The notes under the pieces: model-generated
Database searches by the model: none
What the model saw: the letters and a program-made list of their open reading frames with translations, nothing else
Told to the model about the DNA's origin: nothing
DNA from: Lactiplantibacillus garii
GTDB lineage: Bacteria > Bacillota > Bacilli > Lactobacillales > Lactobacillaceae
Length of the DNA: 42,095 nucleotides
Assembly (NCBI RefSeq): GCF_003885105.1
Contig: NZ_QWZQ01000027.1
Location: 1-42,095, forward strand
Direction of reading: 5' to 3'
In this document: positions 27,591 through 35,318 of the stretch, piece by piece
Layout: each line of letters opens with the position of its first letter
Position numbering within the stretch: the stretch's first letter is position 1
Translations under genes and position numbers: made by a program

Positions 27591-27619
27591 TTGAAACAAC
27601 GTATTTGTAAAGTTATGAA
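27591..27619 (+). promoter_or_regulatory. Candidate promoter before the SGNH esterase gene
   Basis: TTGAAA (27591-27596) and TATGAA (27614-27619) with a 17-bp spacer. The start point would fall within the hairpin at 27617-27652, so the hairpin could be either the ABC operon terminator or part of a new leader. TGAAAGCGGTATTT at 27616-27629 resembles cre with two mismatches at its end. Confidence 0.35.
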
Positions 27620-27652
27620 AGCGGTATTTCGTTGATCGAAATGCCGCTTTTT
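27617..27652 (+). terminator. Terminator between the ABC operon and the SGNH esterase gene
   Basis: AAAGCGG-ATTTCG pairs with CGAAAT-CCGCTTT (one mismatch), 5-base loop, then five T. Partial read-through would link the esterase to the importer. The rest of the gap from 27454 holds nothing else I can name. Confidence 0.75.
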
Positions 27653-27681
27653 ATTAATTTAGTGATATAGGAGATTAAATT

Positions 27682-28689
27682 ATGCTTGGTGAACATGCTT
27701 TTAATAATTTTAATTGTGCAAATAGACTTAGCTTTAAACCGGCAAATGCAAACTTTAAATCCGTCCCTAGCGCTTATTTTCAAGGCCGGTGGTTTGAACA
27801 AAGTACGGGCAAAGAGACCGTAGTAAGCACGATTACGGAAGGATCGTCCCTGTTTTTTCAATTTGAAGGAACGCATTTGGAAATTGATTTTAAAGTTCTA
27901 CAAACGATGTGTATTGTTGCGGTGTCAATTGACCATCAAGTTTACCGTAAAATGCCCGCAACGGAACGATGCATTGTATCAAAGTGTTTGAATCCAGGGA
28001 AGCATGAAGTCAGGGTAGTTGTTGATGCTATCAAAGAGACGGATGACCTTTGGTATGGTGGAAAGGGTTTGGCAGTGCGGTCAATTGTGGCGGAAAAGGT
28101 ACGGCCAATCAAACCGACTAATAAAGTTGCTTGGTTTCTAGGAGATTCGATTACGGCGGGGATTCATGTAAATGGTGATCCCGAACCGGAAACAAATAGT
28201 TACATTCAGTCTTATGGCAACATTGCTTCTGAAAATCTAAAGTTAACGAATATTCCAATGGCGTTTGGAGCAACCGGAGTAACCACGGGGGGCTCCGGGG
28301 ATGTCCCCAAAGCGATTGAGTACTTAGACTTTGCAATGAATGGTGTTCAAGTAGATTGTGACCAGCCAGATATTTGTATTGTTAATTATGGGACTAACGA
28401 TCGAACTAACCGTAACTTATTTCCAGCTGAATTTAAAACGTTTATGATGGCACTAAGCCAAAAGGTTCCAGGTGTGCCGATTGTGGTTTTACGGCCGTTC
28501 GTAGGAGACTTTGCGGCGGAAATTCAGGCGGCTATAGCAGGTGTACCAAATACTATCTATGTTGATACTCAAAATTGGCAGTTTGAACGTACGGATGGGT
28601 TACATCCAAACGCCGTGGGTTCTAAAAAACTAGGGCTATACCTAGCGGAAAAGTTAAGAAGCCGGTTTGAAAATGACTTTTTTGAATAG
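27682..28689 (+). CDS. SGNH/GDSL hydrolase, CE2-like carbohydrate esterase
   Basis: A 335-residue esterase. The first 140 residues look like the beta-sandwich of CE2-type acetyl esterases (YFQGRWFEQ...FFQFEGTHLEIDF...VSIDHQ). The SGNH part follows: block I FLGDSITAG with nucleophile Ser156, block III Gly/Asn in YGTNDR, and block V DGLHPN with Asp305 and His308. No signal peptide, so it acts in the cytosol on imported material, probably removing O-acetyl groups from oligosaccharides. ATAGGAG lies 9 bases before ATG 27682. It follows the ABC importer in the same direction, suggesting that importer brings in acetylated oligosaccharides. Substrate is inferred. Confidence 0.85.
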   Translation: MLGEHAFNNFNCANRLSFKPANANFKSVPSAYFQGRWFEQSTGKETVVSTITEGSSLFFQFEGTHLEIDFKVLQTMCIVAVSIDHQVYRKMPATERCIVSKCLNPGKHEVRVVVDAIKETDDLWYGGKGLAVRSIVAEKVRPIKPTNKVAWFLGDSITAGIHVNGDPEPETNSYIQSYGNIASENLKLTNIPMAFGATGVTTGGSGDVPKAIEYLDFAMNGVQVDCDQPDICIVNYGTNDRTNRNLFPAEFKTFMMALSQKVPGVPIVVLRPFVGDFAAEIQAAIAGVPNTIYVDTQNWQFERTDGLHPNAVGSKKLGLYLAEKLRSRFENDFFE

Positions 28690-28698
28690 TTGAATTAA

Positions 28699-28746
28699 AT
28701 AACGCCCGGATAAAGTTAATTAAACTAACTTTATCCGGGCGTTATT
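28699..28746. terminator. Bidirectional terminator between the esterase and AraC genes
   Basis: Perfect inverted repeat of about 20 bp: AATAACGCCCGG plus ATAAAGTTA, a short loop, then the exact complement. It is A-rich on the left and T-rich on the right and serves both convergent genes. Confidence 0.9.
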
Positions 28747-29553
28747 TTAGAAGTAAAAGTGCCGGAACTTTCCGGGTGTAATGTGCTCAAAGCGCTTAAA
28801 GACGGAAATGAAGTGGCTGTTGGTGTTGAAGCCGACCATCTTGCCGACTTGTTCGACGGAGTACTTGGAATTATTAAGCAGCAGTTCCTTGGCCTTTTGA
28901 ATGCGGTACTGTAGTAAGTACTGGTGCGGTGAAGTCCCCGCAAACTTACGGAAAACTTCCAAAATGTACTGTTCACTGTAATTGGAAAACTCAGCAAAAT
29001 CGTTGTTTTCTAAGTCTTCGCTGTAGCGGTCGTGGATTAACTGGATAATTGGTTCGATCACGTTTTGATAAATCGGCTGGTTGCGCGGATTGGTGATCAT
29101 GTGGCGTTTTAATAATAGTAGGAAACTGTAAACTAGTTCAGACGACTGATAAATTTTTAACGGGTCCGGATCCTCGATGGCTAAGTGGTGGTCCTTAATG
29201 AAATCGAAAACCTGGTCGTCTTGTTCCTTGATCAGTAGGTAATCGTGAAAGCCGAGCATGGCCGTTGCTTCCGCGATTAAAGCACCCCCAAAAGTGAAAA
29301 ATTCGGTCTGCCAGTCGCCGCCAGTGGAATGGTAAGCGTGCGGGATGCCCTGATTGATCAGCAGTCCCTGCCCCGCTCCGAGTAAAAAGGTGTGGTCACC
29401 CACGGTTACTTCACCGGTGCCGGATAAGCCTTGCAGCCAATGCACGTACGGGTAACCGTGGGGCCGGTTGATATCTTCTTGGTGCCAGTCGTAACCAATA
29501 CTGTCCACGAAAAACGGTAACGACCGGTCGGTAACACGAAAACTGTAACGCAT
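28747..29553 (-). CDS. AraC-family transcriptional regulator
   Basis: A 268-residue regulator. The N-terminal half (about 10-120) is a cupin-type sugar-sensing domain (HGYPYVHWLQGLSGTGEVTVGDHTFLLGAGQGLLI, then PHAYHSTGG). The C-terminal double HTH (about 165-268) ends with KAKELLLNNSKYSVEQVGKMVGFNTNSHFISVFKRFEHITPGKFR, the AraC signature. Its ATG follows a GGGGG ribosome site by about 11 bases. It lies downstream of, and in the same direction as, the ROK/esterase/EIIC genes, from which a 92-bp gap separates it; it is the likely regulator of that cluster or of the nearby ABC importer. Confidence 0.88.
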   Translation of the reverse strand: MRYSFRVTDRSLPFFVDSIGYDWHQEDINRPHGYPYVHWLQGLSGTGEVTVGDHTFLLGAGQGLLINQGIPHAYHSTGGDWQTEFFTFGGALIAEATAMLGFHDYLLIKEQDDQVFDFIKDHHLAIEDPDPLKIYQSSELVYSFLLLLKRHMITNPRNQPIYQNVIEPIIQLIHDRYSEDLENNDFAEFSNYSEQYILEVFRKFAGTSPHQYLLQYRIQKAKELLLNNSKYSVEQVGKMVGFNTNSHFISVFKRFEHITPGKFRHFYF

Positions 29554-29645
29554 GGTAAAATGGCCCCCAAACTTAATCTAACTAATTTTATAATAGCACG
29601 CGTCACTCAATGATGCGGGTGGCACGTGCTGTAGAATTGCAAACC

Positions 29646-30530
29646 TTAATTTTCTGGATAAGTCGTCATAAAGTCCACCGCCGCGCCGCGCAGGTTGGCG
29701 CCGTCGGTGAAGGCACACGGCACCACAACCGGATCAAACGGGGCGATTTTTACGATGGCCCGAATCTTTTTAATTTCTGCGAGTACCCCGGGGATCAATT
29801 CGGGGTTGTTCGATACCGCGCCCCCGAGGACGATTTTTTCGGGATCAAAACTATACTGTAGGTTATAAATGGCCTTAGCAAGGGCGGCGTACATCGTGTG
29901 AACTTCGGCTTGTGCGGCGGCGTTGCCCTGGTCGGCCAGGGTGAAGACGTCCTTACCGGTGTAAGTTTGGCCGTCGTTGACCCGTTGTGTGTAACGGTTG
30001 CCCACTTGTACGGGTGAGCCTAGTTCACTCAACGTGTGCTGATCATCAACTAACGTGTAGCCTAGTTCACCACCAAAGAGGTGGGCACCGTGTTGAACTT
30101 GCTTATGTTCAATAATGGCACCACCGATCCCGGTACCAATGATCATGAAAATGAGGTTATCCACGTCCTTACCGGCCCCCGCGGCCACTTCGGCTAACGC
30201 GGCGCAGTTGGCGTCGTTTTCAATGGTCACCGGTAGACCGAACTTTTCGACTAACGCCGAATGGATGTCAAAGTGGTGGATGTACGGAATGGCGCTGGCG
30301 CCTTCAATTTGCCCACTTTGTTTGTTAACGGCTCCCGGAGAACTGATACCGACTCCGGTGATGGCGTAGTCTTGCTTCATCCGTTCAACCGCACTGGTCA
30401 GTACGGTATAAAATTCAGCTAACGTTGTGGGTGTTGGGATGGCGGGGTAGTTGTGGACCTGATTGTCCGCCCATGCTCCGAGTTTGATGCTGGTCCCACC
30501 AACGTCAATTAAGCCAATTGTTTGTGTCAT
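29646..30530 (-). CDS. ROK-family sugar kinase without zinc motif
   Basis: A 294-residue ROK kinase. The phosphate loop is LIDVGGTSIKLG (7-18), followed by GVGISSPGAVN, the catalytic ENDANCAALAE (about 106-116) and IGTGIGGAIIEH. The expected Cys-rich zinc site after GGELGY is absent (VDDQHTLSELGS instead), as in beta-glucoside kinase-type ROK proteins. There is no HTH, so it is an enzyme rather than a repressor. Its start overlaps the esterase stop by one base, showing an operon with the esterase and the orphan EIIC. It may phosphorylate a free sugar, disaccharide or amino sugar inside the cell. Confidence 0.87.
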   Translation of the reverse strand: MTQTIGLIDVGGTSIKLGAWADNQVHNYPAIPTPTTLAEFYTVLTSAVERMKQDYAITGVGISSPGAVNKQSGQIEGASAIPYIHHFDIHSALVEKFGLPVTIENDANCAALAEVAAGAGKDVDNLIFMIIGTGIGGAIIEHKQVQHGAHLFGGELGYTLVDDQHTLSELGSPVQVGNRYTQRVNDGQTYTGKDVFTLADQGNAAAQAEVHTMYAALAKAIYNLQYSFDPEKIVLGGAVSNNPELIPGVLAEIKKIRAIVKIAPFDPVVVPCAFTDGANLRGAAVDFMTTYPEN

Positions 30531-31318
30531 TATTTAGTACCTTCCTTATTTAGTAAAATTGTTTTAAACCAGTCCATGATCGTGGGGAGCTGGTGATCCC
30601 AGAACTTGAAATCGTGGTTACCGGGTCCTTCGAGGTAAGTATAGCGCTCCTTAAAGGCCGTCGCTAAGACGGGACGGATTGCCTGGTTCATTTGGTACAG
30701 AAAGTCTTCGGTGCCCACCGTTTGCAAGACGTGGAGTTGGTTTTGCGGTAGGTGGGTGGCTAAGTAGTTAATATCGGCCGGAGTCTCATGCAGGTCAGTT
30801 TGGCTAAAAATCAACGACCAGTCGGGAACTAAGTTGGGATTATCCTGACCAAACTGGGTCACATCCATGACACCGGACAAAGCGGCAACCGCCGCAAACC
30901 GGTCGGGATGGGTAAACGCCCACTTATACGCACCGTAACCGCCCATGGACGCTCCGGCCACGAAGTTTTTGTGGGGATCGAGTGAGAGCGGGTAAAAGAA
31001 GCGCATCCGCTGGGGCAGTTCTTCGGTAATAAAGTGCCAGTAACGGCCTCCCGCGGCCATATCCGTGTAAAAGCTGCGTTCAGCTCGCGGCATCACAACT
31101 GCAAAGCCCGTATCGCTTGCGTAGCGTTCAATCGATGTGTAGCGTAAGAACATTGATTCATCATCAAACAGGCCGTGAAGTAACCAGACGACCGGCAGAC
31201 GGTGGTCAACGGCTTGGAGCGGCACGTCGTTGCCAACTTTGGATTCCGGCAAAATGACGACGGCGGTCGTATTCATTTGTAATTCATTTGAATAAAACGT
31301 GGTTTGATGTAAAGACAT
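30530..31318 (-). CDS. Alpha/beta-hydrolase esterase (EstA/XynC, CE1-like)
   Basis: A 262-residue serine esterase. The oxyanion region is WLLHGLFDDESMFLRYTSIERYA; the nucleophile elbow is AGASMGGYGA with Ser124; the catalytic Asp is probably in VGTEDFLYQ and the His in GPGNHDFKFWD. It resembles the tributyrin esterase/XynC group found in lactic acid bacteria, acting on short acyl esters such as acetylated sugars; no signal peptide. It lies between the orphan EIIC and the ROK kinase, implying de-esterification of an imported glycoside before phosphorylation. This is the second esterase within 4 kb of the window, with the SGNH enzyme at 27682. Confidence 0.88.
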   Translation of the reverse strand: MSLHQTTFYSNELQMNTTAVVILPESKVGNDVPLQAVDHRLPVVWLLHGLFDDESMFLRYTSIERYASDTGFAVVMPRAERSFYTDMAAGGRYWHFITEELPQRMRFFYPLSLDPHKNFVAGASMGGYGAYKWAFTHPDRFAAVAALSGVMDVTQFGQDNPNLVPDWSLIFSQTDLHETPADINYLATHLPQNQLHVLQTVGTEDFLYQMNQAIRPVLATAFKERYTYLEGPGNHDFKFWDHQLPTIMDWFKTILLNKEGTK

Positions 31319-31336
31319 CGTAAAAAACCTCCTAAA

Positions 31337-32584
31337 TCAATTCAGTGATGCGGATGCTGACCGTTCGCGCTGCCAAGTCTGACGGTCATAGGCGTGGAAG
31401 AACGGCCAATAAAGGCCAACGGCAATGATTAATTCAACGAGTTGCCAGACCGCCGCCCGCCAGTCACCCCCGGTAATTAAGAACCCGTTTAAAATCGTTG
31501 GGGTGGTCCACGGGACTTGGGCCACAACCATCCCAATGAGGTGGGCGCGCATTAAGCCGTACGTTAAGCCCTGTAAAATAATGGGAATTCCGATAAACGG
31601 AATCACTAAGGTGGGGTTCATGACGACCGGCAGTCCAAAAACGACCGATTCGCTAATGCCGAAAGTGGATGGCAATAAGCCCATTTTACCGAGCTCCTTA
31701 AAGCGCTTACTTTTAGCGGTGAACGTACACAGGGTCAACGCTAAAATGGCACCAGTTCCACCAATATTCATGCCAAAATTTAAAAAACCATCCGCGGTGA
31801 TACGGGTAACGGCGTGGCCGTTTACGGCGTTTAAGCCGTTAGTAATTAGGGATTGTAAGAAAAACGGACTTAAAATGGCACCAATCACATTATTACCATG
31901 AATTCCCAGGACCCACAAGAGTAAGGTGCAAAATAGAACGATCAGAATGCCCGCTAAACTGTTGAACAAGGCAATTAATGGGGCAAAGATTAGTTGAATC
32001 ACCGTGTTGATGGGGAGTGGGCACCACCATTGTAGTAAGCCCAGCACGAGTAACACCACGAGTGCGGGCAGAACGCTTAGAAATGATGCGGGAACTGCTG
32101 GTGGTAAGTTACCGGTGTGCTGAAGTTTGACATTGTGGTTAGTCAACCACTGTAGGCTCTCAATGGCGAGTATTGGAATAATAATGGCAGTGAAGAAGCT
32201 TTGGGGGCCAAACGCCGCGACGAATAAGTGGCCGGTCGGGGTTAAATTAACCATTAAATAGGCAATAATTCCGATGCTAGTTCCCGTTTGGGGGCTTAGC
32301 TGATTCAACTTAGTGGCTGCAAAACTCATGTTAACGGCCAATAGTAATGAAAAGTAGTTGAAAATTAAGTTGATTGGAATTTTTAATTGCGGCAGAACTG
32401 GTTGAATCAAACGTTGCCACCCGCCAACCGGAAGCTGCGTCACGATAATGAACAGACTACCAATTAAGACTAGTGGACCGATGAACCCGAGTCCCATGTT
32501 TAAAATTAAGAGCGCTTTCAAATTGCTGAATTTAGTTAGGACCGGGTCGAGCGCTAATTGCATTTTTTCCATTAACTTTGCCAT
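31337..32584 (-). CDS. PTS EIIC permease, lactose/cellobiose type, without linked EIIA/EIIB
   Basis: About 415 residues with roughly ten hydrophobic segments and the CelB-type features LWVLGIHGNNVIGA (near 225), NIGGTGAILAL (near 270) and the FGISESVVFGLPVVMNP motif (near 305) of the Lac family. No EIIA or EIIB gene of this family is present in the window. Start is uncertain: ATG 32584 gives the family-like N-terminus AKLMEKMQLALDPVL but a weak ribosome site; GTG 32599, with AGGGG 4 bases upstream, would add five residues. It heads the minus-strand operon with esterase and ROK kinase. It might use an EIIAB from elsewhere or move its substrate without phosphorylation. Confidence 0.85.
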   Translation of the reverse strand: MAKLMEKMQLALDPVLTKFSNLKALLILNMGLGFIGPLVLIGSLFIIVTQLPVGGWQRLIQPVLPQLKIPINLIFNYFSLLLAVNMSFAATKLNQLSPQTGTSIGIIAYLMVNLTPTGHLFVAAFGPQSFFTAIIIPILAIESLQWLTNHNVKLQHTGNLPPAVPASFLSVLPALVVLLVLGLLQWWCPLPINTVIQLIFAPLIALFNSLAGILIVLFCTLLLWVLGIHGNNVIGAILSPFFLQSLITNGLNAVNGHAVTRITADGFLNFGMNIGGTGAILALTLCTFTAKSKRFKELGKMGLLPSTFGISESVVFGLPVVMNPTLVIPFIGIPIILQGLTYGLMRAHLIGMVVAQVPWTTPTILNGFLITGGDWRAAVWQLVELIIAVGLYWPFFHAYDRQTWQRERSASASLN

Positions 32585-32771
32585 GCGTGGATGCCTCACT
32601 TTGCCCCTACCTTAGCATGCCAAACCAGTCTTGTAATTAAGCAAAAGTAGTAAAAAATACCTGATATTGAAACTGAAATATAGTGTATTTAGCTTGCTTT
32701 AACAATAATAAGATAAAATAATGCCAAAATACTTAACTTTAAAGTTTATGACATTTTTTTATAAAAAGGGT

Positions 32772-32801
32772 TTGAATTATGCTAGGAGTTGAGTGTACAA
32801 T
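32772..32801 (+). promoter_or_regulatory. Promoter of xylQ
   Basis: TTGAAT (32772-32777) and TACAAT (32796-32801), 18-bp spacer, in the 354-bp divergent region between EIIC and xylQ. The part of this region near EIIC (32600-32770) is AT-rich, and I find no clear minus-strand promoter in it. Confidence 0.6.
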
Positions 32802-32814
32802 GTAAGCGTTAACT
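32801..32814 (+). promoter_or_regulatory. cre box at the xylQ promoter
   Basis: TGTAAGCGTTAACT matches WTGNAANCGNWNNCW fully (with the preceding A) and overlaps the end of the -10, i.e. the transcription start. Confidence 0.75.
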
Positions 32815-32817
32815 TGA

Positions 32818-32844
32818 TTTAGTTGAATAAAACAACCAACTTAC
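32818..32844 (-). promoter_or_regulatory. XylR operator (xylO) upstream of xylQ
   Basis: AACAACCAACTTAC (32831-32844) is the exact reverse complement of GTAAGTTGGTTGTT at 36674-36687 before xylA. The other arm, TTTAGTTGAAT (32818-32828), completes an imperfect dyad resembling Bacillus/Lactobacillus xylO. It lies just downstream of the promoter, as expected for a repressor site. Confidence 0.75.
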
Positions 32845-32938
32845 CTACTAATCATAGTTAGCGGAACGCGGAAATGCAATCATTTTTGCAACGGATAAAT
32901 AATAATATTGATGAAAACTGTTAAAGAAGGTGCGATTA

Positions 32939-35227
32939 GTGAAATTTACAAATGGTTATTGGATGAATCGGGAAGAATACGACGTTGAATCACCGATGGA
33001 AACGTACGATGCGCAACGGGAAGGCAAAACCTTAAAAACCTTTGCACCGTTTAAGCGGGTCTTGACGCGTGGCGACCAGTTGAATTTAGGGGCCACGACA
33101 ATGACGTTTACTTCGCCAGTCGAGAACGTGATCGGGGTCAAATTGGAACATTTTGATAGCGCGGATCACGGTCCAAAGTTTAAGATCAACGACTTAGACC
33201 CGGACGTGGACATTCACATTGACGATCAAACGGCTTCCTTGACTAGTGGCCAACTTAAGGTTTCCCTACCGTTGAAAACGGATTTTGATTTAAAGTTTAC
33301 GGCCAACGGCAACTTAATTACGGAATCCGCACAAAAGGCGCAGGGGGTCATTTTTAACCACGATACCAAAGTCAACTACATGCGTGAACAGCTTTCAATG
33401 GACATTGATGAAAAAATCTACGGCTTAGGTGAACGCTTTGGGAACTTCGTTAAAAATGGTCAATCCGTCGATACTTGGAACCAGGACTGCGGGACCGGGA
33501 GTGAACAGGCCTACAAGAACGTGCCGTTTTACATTAGCAGCCGTGGTTACGGTGTCTTCGTTGACGAACCCCAACGGGTCTCCTTTGAAGTGGGCTCTGA
33601 AAACGTGGACCGGGTCCAATTTAGTACGGAAGGGCAATCCCTACAGTATTACGTGATTTACGGTCCAACACCGAAGGAAGTGTTACACCGGTATACCCAA
33701 TTAACCGGGGGCATCAACTTACCACCGGCATGGTCGTTTGGCTTGTGGCTCAGTACGTCGTTTACGACCGACTACAGTGAAGCTACCGTGTTGAAGTTTA
33801 TTGATGGGATGAAGGAACACCACATTCCACTCGACGTCTTCCACTTTGACTGTTTCTGGCAAAAAGGTTTTGAATGGTGCACGTTGGCTTGGGATAAAGA
33901 AATGTTCCCGGATCCCGCGGGCTTACTGAAGAAAATTCACGACCGGGGCATCAAGGTCTGCGTCTGGTTAAATCCGTACATTGCCCAAAAATCGCCGCTA
34001 TTTAAGGAAGCCCGGGACAAGGGTTACCTGTTGAAGCGTCAAAACGGTGACGTTTGGCAATGGGACCTTTGGCAAGCTGGAAACGGCTTCGTTGATTTTA
34101 CGAATCCGGATGCGACTAAGTGGTATCAGAGCAAGTTAAAGGAACTCCTGAACATGGGAGTCGACTGTTTCAAGACCGACTTTGGTGAACGGATCCCAGT
34201 TGACGACGTGCAGTTCTTTGACGGCTCTGATCCGCAACAAGAGCATAACTACTACACGCTGCAGTATAACCAGGCCGTATACGATGCGATTGCCGAAGTT
34301 AAGGGCCAAGAAGAGGCGGTCGTCTTTGCCCGTTCCGCGACGGTGGGGTCACAATCATACCCCGTTCACTGGGGCGGTGACTGCCTATCCAACTACAACT
34401 CCATGCGGGACACGTTACGCGGCGGGTTATCATTCCTCCTTTCCGGCTTCGGTTTTTGGAGTCACGATATCGGGGGCTTTGAAGACGGCGCCGACCGACC
34501 AACGCCGGACCTTTACAAGCGCTGGACCCAGTTTGGACTGTTGTCTTCGCACAGCCGCTACCACGGCAGTAACGTTTACCGGGTTCCGTGGAACTTTGAT
34601 GATGAAGCGGTCGCCAACACGAAGCGTTTCGTTGATTTGAAGCTTTCCTTAATGCCGTACCTCTACACGCAGGCGGCACACGGTGCCCATTATGGTAACC
34701 CGTTAATGCGGCCAATGTTCTTGGAATTCGGGGAAGATCCTAACGTTTACGACAACGGGACCCAGTACATGTTTGGTTCCCAGCTGTTAGTCGCGCCAAT
34801 CTTTAACGATCGCGGCCAGGCTCATTTCTACCTGCCGGGTGGCAAGTGGACTAGTATCTTAGACGGTAAGGTTTACGACGCGCCGGCAACTGGGCAGTGG
34901 CTCAACGAACACTTTGATGAGTTGAGTTTACCGGTACTGGTCCGTGAAAATTCCATTTTAGTTCGGAATGAAAAAGCGGTTCACGCGGCTTACGACTACA
35001 CGAAAGACGTGGCGATTCACCTGTATCAATTAAAAGACGGTGAAGTTTCCACGGCAATCGTTGATGGTCACGGAAACGACGTTGCGACCGTTACGGCCCA
35101 CCGCAACGGCCCCCAAGTTACGGTAACAACTAAGGGTGTTAGTGGTGACGTTACGGTTTACGTTCATGAAAATGACGGAACGGCGTCGACGAAGTTAATT
35201 AACGGGCAAGCAGCAATTACCTTGTAA
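32939..35227 (+). CDS. xylQ: Alpha-xylosidase, GH31 (XylQ/YicI type)
   Basis: A 762-residue cytosolic GH31 enzyme that removes alpha-1,6-xylose, e.g. from isoprimeverose of xyloglucan. The nucleophile is Asp414 in KTDFGERI, with acid/base Asp481 in GGDCLSNYNSMRDTLRGG, positions almost identical to E. coli YicI (Asp416/Asp482). WQKGFEWCTLAWDKEMFPDP and SGFGFWSHDIGGFED are further GH31 blocks. I chose GTG 32939 because AAGAAGG ends 8 bases upstream and the N-terminus KFTNGYWMNREEYDVE aligns with family starts; an in-frame GTG three codons earlier lies inside that site. In L. pentosus, as I recall it, a transporter gene xylP precedes xylQ; here it is absent. Confidence 0.93.
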   Translation: MKFTNGYWMNREEYDVESPMETYDAQREGKTLKTFAPFKRVLTRGDQLNLGATTMTFTSPVENVIGVKLEHFDSADHGPKFKINDLDPDVDIHIDDQTASLTSGQLKVSLPLKTDFDLKFTANGNLITESAQKAQGVIFNHDTKVNYMREQLSMDIDEKIYGLGERFGNFVKNGQSVDTWNQDCGTGSEQAYKNVPFYISSRGYGVFVDEPQRVSFEVGSENVDRVQFSTEGQSLQYYVIYGPTPKEVLHRYTQLTGGINLPPAWSFGLWLSTSFTTDYSEATVLKFIDGMKEHHIPLDVFHFDCFWQKGFEWCTLAWDKEMFPDPAGLLKKIHDRGIKVCVWLNPYIAQKSPLFKEARDKGYLLKRQNGDVWQWDLWQAGNGFVDFTNPDATKWYQSKLKELLNMGVDCFKTDFGERIPVDDVQFFDGSDPQQEHNYYTLQYNQAVYDAIAEVKGQEEAVVFARSATVGSQSYPVHWGGDCLSNYNSMRDTLRGGLSFLLSGFGFWSHDIGGFEDGADRPTPDLYKRWTQFGLLSSHSRYHGSNVYRVPWNFDDEAVANTKRFVDLKLSLMPYLYTQAAHGAHYGNPLMRPMFLEFGEDPNVYDNGTQYMFGSQLLVAPIFNDRGQAHFYLPGGKWTSILDGKVYDAPATGQWLNEHFDELSLPVLVRENSILVRNEKAVHAAYDYTKDVAIHLYQLKDGEVSTAIVDGHGNDVATVTAHRNGPQVTVTTKGVSGDVTVYVHENDGTASTKLINGQAAITL

Positions 35228-35240
35228 ATAAGCAGTTTTC

Positions 35241-35279
35241 AGACGACTTGTTGACAAAAAATGTGGACAAGCCGTCTTT
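35241..35279 (+). terminator. Weak terminator or attenuator between xylQ and xylR
   Basis: AGACG-CTTGT (35241-35251) and ACAAG-CGTCT (35267-35277) pair with one mismatch; only three T follow. A TTGACA at 35251-35256 lies in its loop, but no properly spaced -10 is visible, so xylR may be transcribed partly by read-through. Confidence 0.5.
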
Positions 35280-35318
35280 GTATACATATGATGTTTGTAG
35301 AAGATAAAAGGTGAGGTC

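Noticed and set aside
29646-30530. The ROK protein as a second XylR-type repressor.
   Set aside because: It is about 290 residues and starts directly with the DVGGT phosphate loop, lacking any N-terminal helix-turn-helix.
31425-31901. A 158-codon frame antisense to the orphan EIIC gene.
   Set aside because: Low-complexity, no ribosome site, opposite to a well-supported membrane protein gene; a coding shadow.
31337-32599. The orphan EIIC as the missing XylP transporter.
   Set aside because: XylP belongs to the GPH/MFS sugar carriers, whereas this protein has the GISES and IHGNN motifs of Lac-family PTS EIIC.
34182-34715. Two long alternative frames (one on each strand) inside xylQ.
   Set aside because: They lie entirely within the conserved GH31 catalytic domain and show no family features; coding shadows.
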